DNA of 64,000 nt, taken from contig JACKFA010000001.1 of NCBI GenBank assembly GCA_020632715.1, positions 1,807,581-1,871,580 on the forward strand. The letters run 5' to 3'. Below, piece by piece: positions 42,314 through 50,829 of this stretch. A program made the position numbers and the translations under genes. Under the pieces are notes generated by a model. That model did not search any database. It was not told the DNA's origin and saw nothing but the letters and a program-made list of their open reading frames with translations. Each line of letters starts with the position of its first letter. Positions within the stretch are counted from its first letter, which is position 1. This DNA is from Deltaproteobacteria bacterium (lineage in GTDB: Bacteria > Myxococcota_A > UBA9042 > PHBI01).

Positions 42314-44524
42314 ATGGCCGTGCAGCCCATCACCTCGACGCCGATCACGAGCTACCCCGCCGAGCCGACCGTGCTCGAGCTCCTCGACAAGATCCGCGCG
42401 TACCACCCGCACCCCGACGTGAACCTCATCCAGCGCGCGTTCGTGTTCGCCGAGCAGGCGCACCGGCCGCAGCGCCGGAAGAACGGCGACCCGTACATCG
42501 GGCACCCGGTCGCGGTCGCGCACCTCGTCGCGAGCATGAAGCTCGACGAGGCCACGATCTGTGCGGCGCTCCTCCACGACACGGTCGAGGACACGAGCGC
42601 CACCATCGACGACCTGAACACGCTCTTCTCGCCCGAGATCGGCGCGCTCGTCGACGGGGTCACGAAGCTCAACAAGATCCGCTTCCGCAGCAAGGAGGAG
42701 AAGCAGGCGGAGAACTTCCGCAAGATGCTCATCGCGATGTCGCAGGACATCCGCGTCATCCTCGTGAAGCTCGCCGACCGCGTGCACAACATGCGCACGC
42801 TGAAGCACCTGCCGGCGGAGAAGGCGGCGGGGATCGCGCAGGAGACGATGGACATCTTCGCGCCGCTCGCGAACCGGCTCGGCCTCGGCGCGATCAAGAG
42901 CGAGCTCGAGGACCTCTCGTTCCGCTACCTCTACCCGGACGAGTTCAAGGCGCTCCGCGACGAGGTGTCGCTGCGGCTCGAGGAGCGGAAGGGGTACATC
43001 CAGCGCGTCATCCGCGACATCAGCGAGATCGTGCAGGCGGCCGGCATCGAGGCGGAGGTGACGGGGCGGCCGAAGCACTTCTGGTCGATCCACAAGAAGA
43101 TGGTCCGCCAGCAGATCCCGTTCTCGAAGGTCTACGACCACATGGCCTTCCGGGTGCACGTGGAGAAGACCAGCGAGTGCTACCACGTGCTCGGGCTCAT
43201 CCACGAGAAGTGGCGGCCGATCCCGGGGCGCTTCAAGGACTATATCGCGCTCCCGAAGCCCAATAAATACCAGAGCTTGCACACGACGGTCATCGGCCCG
43301 GAGGGGCAGCGGATCGAGGTGCAGATCCGGACGCACGCGATGCACCGCGTCGCCGAGGGCGGCATCGCGGCGCATTGGAAGTACAAGGAGGACGGGCACT
43401 CCATCGCCACGAAGGACGAGGAGCGCTTCGACTGGCTGAAGCGCCTGATGGAGTGGCACCGCGAGTTCGAGGACCCCAACGAGTTCCTCGAGAGCGTGAA
43501 GGTCGAGCTCTTCGCGGACGAGGTCTACACGTTCACGCCGAAGGGGGAGCTGCGCGTGCTGCCGCGCGGGTCGACCCCCGTCGACTTCGCGTACAACGTG
43601 CACTCCGAGGTCGGCAACACGTGTAACGGCGCGAACGTCAACGGCTCCATCGTGCCGCTCACCTATGAGCTCCGGAACGGCGACGTCGTCGAGATCCTCA
43701 CGAACCGGAACCAGCGCCCGAACAAGGACTGGCTGCGCTTCGTGCAGACGCAGCGCGCGAAGAACCGCATCAAGGCGTACATCAAGAAGGAGCAGCGCGA
43801 GCGCAGCTACGAGCTCGGCGAGCAGCTCCTCGACAAGGAGCTCCGGCGCTACTCGAAGTCGCTCGCGAAGCTGAAGAAGAGCGAGGAGCTGCGCGAGCTC
43901 GCGAGGCACATGAACTTCGACCACGTCGAGGAGCTCATCGTGCAGGTCGGGATGGGCAACGTGACGGCCGAGTCGGTGGCGCACGCGGTCGTGCCCGAGA
44001 AGGTGCGCGAGAAGGCGCCGTCGGCGCCGGCGAAGATCGTCTCGAAGATCATGGACCGCGTGCGGAAGAAGCCCGCGGGCGTCGTGGTCGACGGGCTCGA
44101 GGGGATAAGCCACACCATCGCGAAGTGCTGCTCGCCGCTCCCGGGCGAGCCGATCGTCGGCTTCGTGACGCCGGGGCACACCATCAGCGTGCACCGGAAG
44201 GGCTGCCTCAACACCGTCGAGATGGACGGTCAGCGGCAGGTCGACGTGACCTGGGGCGAGAACGGGAGCGGCGGCACCGGCGGCTACCCGGTGGGCCTGC
44301 GGGTCATCACCGAGACCGGCGTCCCCGGGCTCCTGACGAAGATGACGAAGGTCTTCGCCGACCTGAAGGTGAACATCGACGCGGCGAACTGCGCCGAGGC
44401 GCCCGACGGGCGCGCCGAGAACCTGTTCCGCTTCCACGCGAAGGATCTGAGCGCGCTGAACGCCGTGACGCGGCGCCTCGAGGGGCTGAAGGGCGTCTTC
44501 TCGGTGTCACGCGTCCGCGAGTAG
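42314..44524 (+). CDS. relA: Bifunctional (p)ppGpp synthetase/hydrolase
   Basis: RSH enzyme that makes and destroys the stringent-response alarmone. 736 aa. The hydrolase HD domain has His64 and H-D at 88-89 in L-L-H-D-T-V-E-D-T, so hydrolysis should work. The synthetase domain has G-R-F-K-D-Y-I-A and N-K-Y-Q-S-L-H-T-T. TGS follows (V-Y-T-F-T-P-K-G-E-L), then the helical and zinc-finger region with C-C-S-P-L-P-G and a C-terminal ACT domain. The full Rel/Spo layout indicates the single long RSH of this organism type. It is divergent from the five-gene operon and convergent, 8 bp apart, with the lipoprotein cluster. Confidence 0.95.
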   Translation: MAVQPITSTPITSYPAEPTVLELLDKIRAYHPHPDVNLIQRAFVFAEQAHRPQRRKNGDPYIGHPVAVAHLVASMKLDEATICAALLHDTVEDTSATIDDLNTLFSPEIGALVDGVTKLNKIRFRSKEEKQAENFRKMLIAMSQDIRVILVKLADRVHNMRTLKHLPAEKAAGIAQETMDIFAPLANRLGLGAIKSELEDLSFRYLYPDEFKALRDEVSLRLEERKGYIQRVIRDISEIVQAAGIEAEVTGRPKHFWSIHKKMVRQQIPFSKVYDHMAFRVHVEKTSECYHVLGLIHEKWRPIPGRFKDYIALPKPNKYQSLHTTVIGPEGQRIEVQIRTHAMHRVAEGGIAAHWKYKEDGHSIATKDEERFDWLKRLMEWHREFEDPNEFLESVKVELFADEVYTFTPKGELRVLPRGSTPVDFAYNVHSEVGNTCNGANVNGSIVPLTYELRNGDVVEILTNRNQRPNKDWLRFVQTQRAKNRIKAYIKKEQRERSYELGEQLLDKELRRYSKSLAKLKKSEELRELARHMNFDHVEELIVQVGMGNVTAESVAHAVVPEKVREKAPSAPAKIVSKIMDRVRKKPAGVVVDGLEGISHTIAKCCSPLPGEPIVGFVTPGHTISVHRKGCLNTVEMDGQRQVDVTWGENGSGGTGGYPVGLRVITETGVPGLLTKMTKVFADLKVNIDAANCAEAPDGRAENLFRFHAKDLSALNAVTRRLEGLKGVFSVSRVRE

Positions 44525-44532
44525 GCGCCCGG

Positions 44533-45332
44533 CTACTCGGGCTCGGCCCCGGGCGTCGCGCAGCGGGCGACCGCGGCCTCGTCGGCGGCGGTCGTGATGC
44601 AGCGCACCTGCGACGCGGGCATCTCGGTGCAGCCGGCGATGAACTCGTCCTCGGGCTGCATGTCGGCGTCGACCTGCGCGACGAGCGCGGCGCGGTCGGC
44701 GTCGGTGGCTGGGCGCGCCTCCGCGACCGCCTGGGCTATCCAGAGCTCACGGACCTTCGCGCGGGCGGCCCGGCAGAGCGCGGCGTTCGCCTTGGGGGCC
44801 TCGGCCGCGGCGTCGGCCGCGGGCGGGGCGGTGCTGCAGCGGCTGAGCTTCGCCTCGGCGAGGACGCAGCGGAAGAGCGGCGAGTCGCTCTCGGCGAGGC
44901 AGCGCGCGATGAAGCGGTCGTGATCGGCGAGGTCGGGGTGGGCGCGGAGCCAGGCGCGATCGGCGTCGTCGAGGGGGCTCTCACCGCGCCCGTCGGCGAA
45001 GGTTCGGTACATGGACCACGCGGCGTCGCAGCGGGTCTTCGCCTCGTCGCCGCCGAGCGCCGCGGCGACCTCGGGCGGCAGCGACGGCGCCTCGGTCGGG
45101 GGGGCGGCGGTGCCCGCCGAGGCAGGCGGGGGCGCGGTCGTCGCGGTCTGTGCGGCCTGCGGCGACGCGCCGGCGTCGGCGTCGGCGGTCGGCGCGGGCG
45201 CGCCGGTTCGGGGCACCCCGCGCCGCCAGCCGGCGCGGCGGCCTCCTTCCCGCACCCCGCGAGCGCCGTCAGGGCGAGCGCGAGGGCGAGCCCGGGTCGG
45301 TGGGCGCGCGCGGCGCCCGAGCGAGCGAGCAT
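44533..45332 (-). CDS. Lipoprotein with two four-Cys domains (interrupted by one frameshift)
   Basis: Fifth member of the four-Cys lipoprotein family. The start M-L-A-R-S-G leads to lipobox L-A-G-C-G-K. A Pro/Ala/Thr linker follows, then one degenerate copy of the domain (R-C-D-A-A-W... F-I-A-R-C... F-R-C... R-C) and one better copy (L-C-R-A-A-R... F-I-A-G-C... V-R-C-I... R-C-A-T). The frame breaks at the C-run 45216-45219 (G-run on the coding strand); one extra G restores 266 aa. Its start overlaps the stop of the gene before it (TGATG). Probably in the periplasm, anchored to a membrane. Function unknown. Confidence 0.7.
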
Positions 45333-46156
45333 CAAGGGTTGCAGCCGGCGAGGTCCGTGAGCTTCGCGGCCTTGATGATGCAGCGGACCGAGGCCTCGGG
45401 CTGGTTCTGGCACTGCCCCACGAACTGCGCCTCGCCGGTCTTCATCGACGACTTGATCTGCGCGGTGAGCGCCGTCCGCTGGTCGTCGGTCATGCCCTCC
45501 ATGCCGTTCAGCTGGTCGCCGATGGAGATCTCCACGATGTGCGCGTAGGCCTCCTTGCAGAGCGCCTCGCCCGCGACGGGGCCGTCGCCGGTGGGCGGCG
45601 CGATCACGACCGGGGCGCCGTCGTCGTCGCCCTCCTCGCCCTCGTCGCCCCCGGCGGCGCCGAGCTGCGCGCAGACGAGGAGATCCGCCGACGACTTCGC
45701 CGCCTTCAGGCACGTCACCGCGGCCGCCGGCATGGTCTTGCAGTTGTCGACGAACGTCGCGCGACCCGACTCCATGTTCGCGACGGCGCGCGACCGCACC
45801 TGATCGCGGAGGTCCGCGCTGAGCTCGCTCATGCCGGCGAGCTGGTCGTCGATGGTGACCTTCGTGATGTTGTCATAGGCGGCCGCGCACGAGGCGGCGT
45901 CGGGCGCGCCGACCGGGGGGTCGGCGGCCTCCGTGGGCGCGGCGGTGGTCTCCGTGGGCGGGGCGGCGGTCTCGTCCGGCGCGGCGGTCGGGGGCGTCTC
46001 GTCCGGGGGCGCCGTGGCCTCCGCGGTCGGAAGGGCACCCTCCTCCGCGGTCGGCGGCGGCGCGGTCGGCGTTTCCTCCTCCTTCTTCCCACACGCTGCG
46101 AGGCTCGTGAGGGCGAGGAGGGAGGCGAGGGCGAGTTGCTTCGAGAGGCGGGGCAT
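45332..46156 (-). CDS. Lipoprotein with two four-Cys domains
   Basis: 274 aa. Lipobox S-L-A-A-C-G-K-K-E-E, a long Pro/Thr/Glu/Ala linker (about 25-85), then two copies of the domain: C-A-A-A-Y-D-N-I-T-K with F-V-D-N-C, V-T-C-L and V-C, and C-K-E-A-Y-A-H-I-V-E with F-V-G-Q-C, V-R-C-I and G-C. An acidic spacer (G-D-E-G-E-E-G-D-D-D) separates them. The ATG at 46156 (not 46192) opens the signal peptide. It is 40 bp after the larger member and overlaps the next member, so the three are cotranscribed. Role unknown. Confidence 0.78.
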   Translation of the reverse strand: MPRLSKQLALASLLALTSLAACGKKEEETPTAPPPTAEEGALPTAEATAPPDETPPTAAPDETAAPPTETTAAPTEAADPPVGAPDAASCAAAYDNITKVTIDDQLAGMSELSADLRDQVRSRAVANMESGRATFVDNCKTMPAAAVTCLKAAKSSADLLVCAQLGAAGGDEGEEGDDDGAPVVIAPPTGDGPVAGEALCKEAYAHIVEISIGDQLNGMEGMTDDQRTALTAQIKSSMKTGEAQFVGQCQNQPEASVRCIIKAAKLTDLAGCNP

Positions 46157-46196
46157 CTTGTCGTTCTCCGGGGCGGGGGAGGTCAGGGGCAAGCGA

Positions 46197-48116
46197 CTAG
46201 TCGAGATCGGTAGCGCAGCGCTGCATCGTGGCGATGTCAGGTGCCTTGGACATGCACGCGACGACGTCCGCTCCGATCGCCCGGCAGCGCTCGACGAACG
46301 GCTCGAGCTGCGCGGCCATGGCCTGCTCTGCGGTGGCGCGGATAGACGCTCGCGTCTCCTCGGACAGGTCCGCTGCGTCGGGTGAGTCGAGGGTCGACCG
46401 GATACTGAGCTCGGTCAGGTTCGCGTAGGCCGCGCGGCAGAGCGCGTCGCTGGCGCGGTCGCCGCCCGGGAGCAAGCGTGCCAGCCCACCGCTCCGTGCC
46501 TCGGCGAGGAGCCCGGCGCGGTCGAGGTCGACGGCCGCCTCGAGCGTGATGACGCCGCCCGGGCCAGGGCCTCCGCGGGCGGTCAGCACGCTCTGCGGCG
46601 CCGCGATCCGCGACCACGTGGCGAGGCGCCCGCCGGGCGGGCCCGACTCGAACCCGCGGAGCTGGCGGAGGAGCTCGCCGAGACGCACGTAGGCGACGAC
46701 CGGCGCGGCGACGCTCACGCTCGCGATGGCCTCGGTCTCGGCGACCGCGTCCGGGTCGCGCCTGAGCAGCGAGACCAGGTCCGTCGGGCTGTACGAGAGC
46801 CACAGATGGCGCCCGTCGATCGCGACCGCGCCGTTGACCTCCGTGCGCGGGATCATGAACGAGAGGACCTCGGTCGACGCGGCCACGCTGCGCGAGAGCG
46901 TCCACCCGTGCTGCTTCCCGGCCGCCTCGAGCTGGGCGGTGCCGCCGAAGGTCGCGGGATCGGCGAGCCCGACGATGAGGTGGAAGGGCCTCTCCCGGGG
47001 CTCGGCGATCTCGCCGAGCGCCACGACCTGCGGCGCCTCCGCGTGCTCGTAGGCGAGCCCGAGCTCGCCCGACCAGGCGCCGAAGACGTCGCGCTCGAGG
47101 TCGACGCCGAAGGCCTGCTCGGCGAAGCGGCTCGCTTCGGCGACGTCCTTCGGGCTCGCGCCCAGGAGCGCCAGGAGGAGGTCCTTCGCGGCGCGCGGGT
47201 CGAGCTGGGCGTGGGCGACCATGATGGCGGTCGCGGCGGCGCGGCGCGCGGGCCTCACGTCGCGCGGCGCGGTCCCGAAGAGGCGCGCGAGGACGCTCGC
47301 CGGGGCGGGCAGGGCGGCGAGCCGCGCCCGGAGGCGCCCGTCGGTGAAGCTCATGGCCGCGGCGGCGCCCCTGAGCTCCGCGAGCGCCGCGCCCAGCGCC
47401 GAGCGTCGCGGGCTGCTCGCGCGCCCCCCGGCGAATGCGGTGTCGCTCCAGGCGAAGACCTCGGCGGCGGGGAGCTCGGCGGCGACGGTCGCGAACTCGG
47501 CGCGGTGGGCGAGATCGTCGTCGCCGCGGGCCGCGTCCTGGCAGCGGCGCGCGATGTCGGTGAGGGTCGCGGTCTCGTCGCCGTCGCGCGCCGTGTCGAG
47601 GACGAGCAGGAGGCGTGAGCCCGCGTGGACGAAGGCGGCGCCAGCGTCTCCGAGCTGCGCCCCGAGCGCGGGCGCGCCGGCGAGCTCGGCGTCGCGGGCG
47701 CCCGTCGCCGCCGGCAGCGTCCGGCGCAGGGCGCTCAGCGGCTCGGAGCCGGCTGCTCCCGCGATGAGCGCGACGCCGCCGGCCGGGGCGGAGAGGCCGA
47801 CGAACGCGATGGGCGCGCCCGCGTCGACCCCGAGGGCGCGGAGGCCTTCGACGGTCGTGGGATCGGCGCCGAGCGCCGCGACGAGATCGCCGCGCGCGGC
47901 GTCGGAGAGGGCCTCGTGGAAGAAGGCCAGCACGGGGCGCGGCTCCGGGACGACGACGGCCCAGGCGGCGTTGGCGGGCACGGCGACCGCCGCCGCGACG
48001 GCGGGAGGCCCGGCCTCGCGCGCCCGGGCGCTGCCGTCGCTCGAGCGCGAGGCGCACGAGCTCGCGGCGGTCAGCGCGAGGAGCGTGGAGAGGAGCGTCC
48101 GGGCGACGCGGGCCAT
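46197..48116 (-). CDS. Large lipoprotein with C-terminal four-Cys domain
   Basis: 639 aa from ATG 48116. Lipobox A-A-S-S-C-A-S. The first 550 residues form an alpha/beta region rich in Ala and Leu (for example G-R-H-L-W-L-S-Y-S-P-T-D and I-M-V-A-H-A-Q-L-D-P-R-A) that recalls exported proteins of Myxococcota but matches no named family for me. The last 80 residues are one copy of the four-Cys domain: L-C-R-A-A-Y-A-N-L, F-V-E-R-C, V-A-C-M and R-C-A-T. It heads the three-gene set 48116-44533, with a possible promoter at 48175-48203. Confidence 0.75.
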   Translation of the reverse strand: MARVARTLLSTLLALTAASSCASRSSDGSARAREAGPPAVAAAVAVPANAAWAVVVPEPRPVLAFFHEALSDAARGDLVAALGADPTTVEGLRALGVDAGAPIAFVGLSAPAGGVALIAGAAGSEPLSALRRTLPAATGARDAELAGAPALGAQLGDAGAAFVHAGSRLLLVLDTARDGDETATLTDIARRCQDAARGDDDLAHRAEFATVAAELPAAEVFAWSDTAFAGGRASSPRRSALGAALAELRGAAAAMSFTDGRLRARLAALPAPASVLARLFGTAPRDVRPARRAAATAIMVAHAQLDPRAAKDLLLALLGASPKDVAEASRFAEQAFGVDLERDVFGAWSGELGLAYEHAEAPQVVALGEIAEPRERPFHLIVGLADPATFGGTAQLEAAGKQHGWTLSRSVAASTEVLSFMIPRTEVNGAVAIDGRHLWLSYSPTDLVSLLRRDPDAVAETEAIASVSVAAPVVAYVRLGELLRQLRGFESGPPGGRLATWSRIAAPQSVLTARGGPGPGGVITLEAAVDLDRAGLLAEARSGGLARLLPGGDRASDALCRAAYANLTELSIRSTLDSPDAADLSEETRASIRATAEQAMAAQLEPFVERCRAIGADVVACMSKAPDIATMQRCATDLD

Positions 48117-48174
48117 GGCGGTGCTCTCTGGGTCGGGGCCGGACCGCGCGCGGTCACGTCGTGGGTGAGCCGGC

Positions 48175-48203
48175 ATCATGCCGAAGGCCGGGGTGGGCCA
48201 CAA
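48175..48203 (-). promoter_or_regulatory. Possible promoter of the three-gene lipoprotein set
   Basis: On the minus strand TTGTGG (48203-48198), a 17-base spacer and CATGAT (48180-48175), about 60 bases before the ATG at 48116. Both boxes are imperfect. Confidence 0.4.
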
Positions 48204-48225
48204 CGGTTCCCGCGCGCGCTCCGAT

Positions 48226-48924
48226 TCAGTCTCTGGTGCAACCCTCGAACTCGACCATCGACGTCGCGGCCGCCATGCACTCGACCAGCTCGCGGCGCTC
48301 TTTGACGCAGCCGGCGACGAAGGCGCCGTCGCGGCCCTGCAACGACTCCTCGGCCCGCTTCCTGGCCTCGGCCTTCAGGTCGTCGTCGAAGTCCGTCAGG
48401 TTGGCGATGGTCTCGTCGATCGTGAGTCGGCACATCGTGGCGTAGGCGGCCCGGCAGAGCGCCTCATCGGCGAGCGGGCCGCGCGTCGCGCGCCGGAGGT
48501 CGAGGGCGGCGATGAGGGAGGCGACCTGCTCGCTGGTCGCGGCGAGGTCCCGCGCGTAGTCGCTCGCAGCCTCGCTCCTGCTTGCGGCCTCGTCGAAGCG
48601 CGCGCTCGTCGCCGCGAGCTCCGCGAGGGGGCGCTCGAGCTTCGCCATCATCTCCCGCGCTCGGTCCTGGCGCGCAACGGGGTCGCCGATGCGGTCGAGC
48701 TCTACCATGGCCTTCGCGACCTGCGCCGCGAAGTCGGGGAGGTTCTCCCGACCGTACTCGCGGAGTCGCCGCAGGCCGTCGACCGGCGACGTCATGTTCG
48801 TCGTCAGTATCCGGTTCACCTCCTCGAGGTGCCTCGCGACGGCGGCGTCGGGCGTGGGCGTCGACGCGCAGGCGCAGAGCACCAGCGCTGCTGCGAAGGC
48901 GAGCCAGGTCGTGGTGCGGATCAT
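48226..48924 (-). CDS. Lipoprotein with coiled-coil-like region and four-Cys domain
   Basis: 232 aa. The ATG at 48924 opens I-R-T-T-T-W-L-A-F-A-A-A-L-V-L-C-A-C-A-S, with the lipobox Cys in L-C-A-C. Residues 30-150 are charged and helical with heptad-like Leu/Ala spacing (A-V-A-R-H-L-E-E-V-N-R-I-L to S-L-I-A-A-L-D-L-R-R). The end is one four-Cys domain: L-C-R-A-A-Y-A-T-M, F-V-A-G-C, V-E-C-M, G-C. It is separated by a strong terminator from the single-domain gene upstream and by 109 bp from the next. Unknown role. Confidence 0.75.
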   Translation of the reverse strand: MIRTTTWLAFAAALVLCACASTPTPDAAVARHLEEVNRILTTNMTSPVDGLRRLREYGRENLPDFAAQVAKAMVELDRIGDPVARQDRAREMMAKLERPLAELAATSARFDEAASRSEAASDYARDLAATSEQVASLIAALDLRRATRGPLADEALCRAAYATMCRLTIDETIANLTDFDDDLKAEARKRAEESLQGRDGAFVAGCVKERRELVECMAAATSMVEFEGCTRD

Positions 48925-49020
48925 GAGACTCCGGGGGCATCCGAGGGCGCGTGACGATGGCACGCCCCGTCGGCCGTGTCGACCCTGCTACGGAGTCCGC
49001 TCTGGCTCGTATGGACCCGG

Positions 49021-49050
49021 AAAAAGAAAAAGGGGGCTCTCGCCCCCCTC
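49021..49050 (-). terminator. Strong intrinsic terminator after the 49110-49433 gene
   Basis: On the minus strand GGGGGC-GAGA-GCCCCC (49047-49032) followed by TTTTTCTTTTT. It is the clearest terminator in the window. Confidence 0.9.
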
Positions 49051-49109
49051 TTCGATGGCCGCGCGGCTCGCGCCGGCAGCCCTGGAGCAGGCTCACGCCC
49101 GCTCGCGAC

Positions 49110-49433
49110 TTACTGCTTGGTCGCGCAGGCCTGGTAGTCGGCCATCGTCTTGGCCTCGGCCATGCACGAGACCGCCGAGCCCGGCGCCTCCTTGCAGCCC
49201 GTCAGGAAGCCGGCCTCCTGGCCCTTCATGGCCTCCTCGGCCTTCTTCTTGGCCTCGGCCTTCATGTCGTCCGACATGTCCTTCATCTTGTCGAGCGTCT
49301 CGCTGACGGTGAGCTTCGTCATGTTGGCGTAAGCCGCCTTGCACTGATCCTCGCTCGCCTTGCCGCCGCAGGCCGCAGCGCCCAGCGAAAGGGTCATGGC
49401 AGCCAGCACAGTCCAACGCATCATCGACCGCAT
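49110..49433 (-). CDS. Minimal lipoprotein consisting of one four-Cys domain
   Basis: 107 aa. Signal peptide V-L-A-A-M-T-L-S-L-G-A-A-A-C-G with lipobox A-A-A-C, then a single domain: C-K-A-A-Y-A-N-M-T-K, a Lys/Glu/Met-rich helical stretch, F-L-T-G-C, V-S-C-M-A and A-C-A-T. It is the simplest copy and shows the boundaries of the unit shared with the next four genes. A strong GAGGAGGA site precedes the ATG and a strong terminator follows, so it is probably well expressed on its own. ATG 49424 is a possible alternative start. Function unknown. Confidence 0.82.
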   Translation of the reverse strand: MRSMMRWTVLAAMTLSLGAAACGGKASEDQCKAAYANMTKLTVSETLDKMKDMSDDMKAEAKKKAEEAMKGQEAGFLTGCKEAPGSAVSCMAEAKTMADYQACATKQ

Positions 49434-49795
49434 GGTTCCTCCTCGGGTTCGTTGCGGGCAAAAGTTGTGTCCCGCGGTTCGCGGCGTAGTACACGCAAGG
49501 ATCCAAAACTTCGCAAGTGCATCTCTGCGGATGGCCCCTCTCGTCGGCCCCCGCGCCGCCGCCGAGACGCGTCGCGGCCGCTATATTGGCCGTTACGAGG
49601 GCCTACGCCCCGCTCGGCCTCTCGTCACGCGGGACTGGCCGCCCCGAAAGGCGCCTGGCGCCTCCTGATCGGGGCCAGGCCGCCGCGCGCGCCGTCTTGT
49701 GCCGATTTCCATAGCGATATCGTGGCGTTGTGGTCGCGCCTTCGAGGCGTGCCTCGGACCTTGAATCCCGGCCTTCCGCGTCGCATGTTGTGCAG
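49434..49795. other. Divergent intergenic region
   Basis: No gene was found between the minimal four-Cys lipoprotein gene and the pirin gene. The left end holds the ribosome-binding site of the lipoprotein gene (complement of CCTCCTC). A patch CTATATTGG near 49580 could be a -10 box but has no good -35 partner. Nothing else could be identified. Confidence 0.45.
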
Positions 49796-50806
49796 ATGCG
49801 CCTCGACACGGTCAGAACGCCCCGTTGGACCCGCCGCCGCTTCCTCGGCGGCCTCGTCTCCGCGGCGGGCGTCCTCGCCGTCGCGCCCGCCCGCGCCTTC
49901 ACCCCGCGCGTCGGCACCGCCGACATCGCCCCGCGCCGCGTCGCCCAGCTCGTCGTGCCGCGCCGGACGCGGGTCGGCGAGGTCTTCGACATCCGCCGCA
50001 CCCTCCCGGGGCCCGGCGTCGAGCAGGTCGACCCCTTCCTCATGCTCGACCACTTCGACTTCCCCATCGCCAAGGGGCAGCTCGGCGGCCTCGCCCCGCA
50101 CCCGCACCGTGGCTTCGAGACCGTGACGGTGCTGCTCGACGGCGCCATCGAGCACGGCGACTCCCTCGGGAACCGCGGCCTCCTCGAGCCCGGCGGCGTG
50201 CAGTGGATGACCGCCGGCGCCGGCATCGTGCACGAGGAGAACCCGGCCGACGTCCTCCGCGAGCGCGGCGGCCGCGTCCGCGGCGTGCAGCTCTGGGTGA
50301 ACCTCCCCGCGCGCGCCAAGATGACGCCGCCCGCCTATCAGGACACCCCCTTCGCCCGCGTCCCGACGTACTCCGAGGCCGGCGTCACCGCGCGCGTCTT
50401 CGCCGGCGCCGCCCACGACGTCACCGCCGTCATCGGCACCCACACCCCGATGGCCCTCATCGACTACGGCCTCGCCCCGGGCGCCGAGCTCGTCCTCGAC
50501 TGGCCGCCCGCCTGGTCCGCCTTCGTCCACGTGGTCGACGGGCTCGTCGACGTCGGCGGCGCCCGCGTCGCCGAGGCCCACCTCGCCGTCCTCACCGGCG
50601 GGAGCGGCCTCTACGTGCAGAACCCCGGCCCGCGCCCCGCGCGTCTCCTCGTCGGCGGCGGCGAGCCCATCGCCGAGCCCGTCGCGCGCTACGGCCCGTT
50701 CACGATGAACACCCAGGCCGAGCTCCAGGTGGCCGTCGACGACTACCGCTCCGGCCGCATGGGGCGCGTCGCGAACCCGACCTACGAGCGGATCCGCCTC
50801 CGCTGA
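49796..50806 (+). CDS. Exported pirin family protein
   Basis: 336 aa. The start region T-R-R-R-F-L-G-G-L-V-S-A-A-G-V-L-A is a Tat signal (twin-Arg, R-R-x-F-L) and ends A-R-A. The pirin cupin follows: D-P-F-L-M-L-D-H-F-D-F, P-H-P-H-R-G-F-E-T-V, I-E-H-G-D-S-L-G-N, and V-Q-W-M-T-A-G-A-G-I-V-H-E-E. The two His and Glu of the metal site are present. Some pirins are quercetin dioxygenases or transcription cofactors. Export by Tat is unusual for pirins, so this one probably works in the periplasm with metal bound before export. It is 23 bp before the next gene. Confidence 0.85.
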   Translation: MRLDTVRTPRWTRRRFLGGLVSAAGVLAVAPARAFTPRVGTADIAPRRVAQLVVPRRTRVGEVFDIRRTLPGPGVEQVDPFLMLDHFDFPIAKGQLGGLAPHPHRGFETVTVLLDGAIEHGDSLGNRGLLEPGGVQWMTAGAGIVHEENPADVLRERGGRVRGVQLWVNLPARAKMTPPAYQDTPFARVPTYSEAGVTARVFAGAAHDVTAVIGTHTPMALIDYGLAPGAELVLDWPPAWSAFVHVVDGLVDVGGARVAEAHLAVLTGGSGLYVQNPGPRPARLLVGGGEPIAEPVARYGPFTMNTQAELQVAVDDYRSGRMGRVANPTYERIRLR

Positions 50807-50829
50807 GCGTCCGCGGGGTCAGCGCCGCC

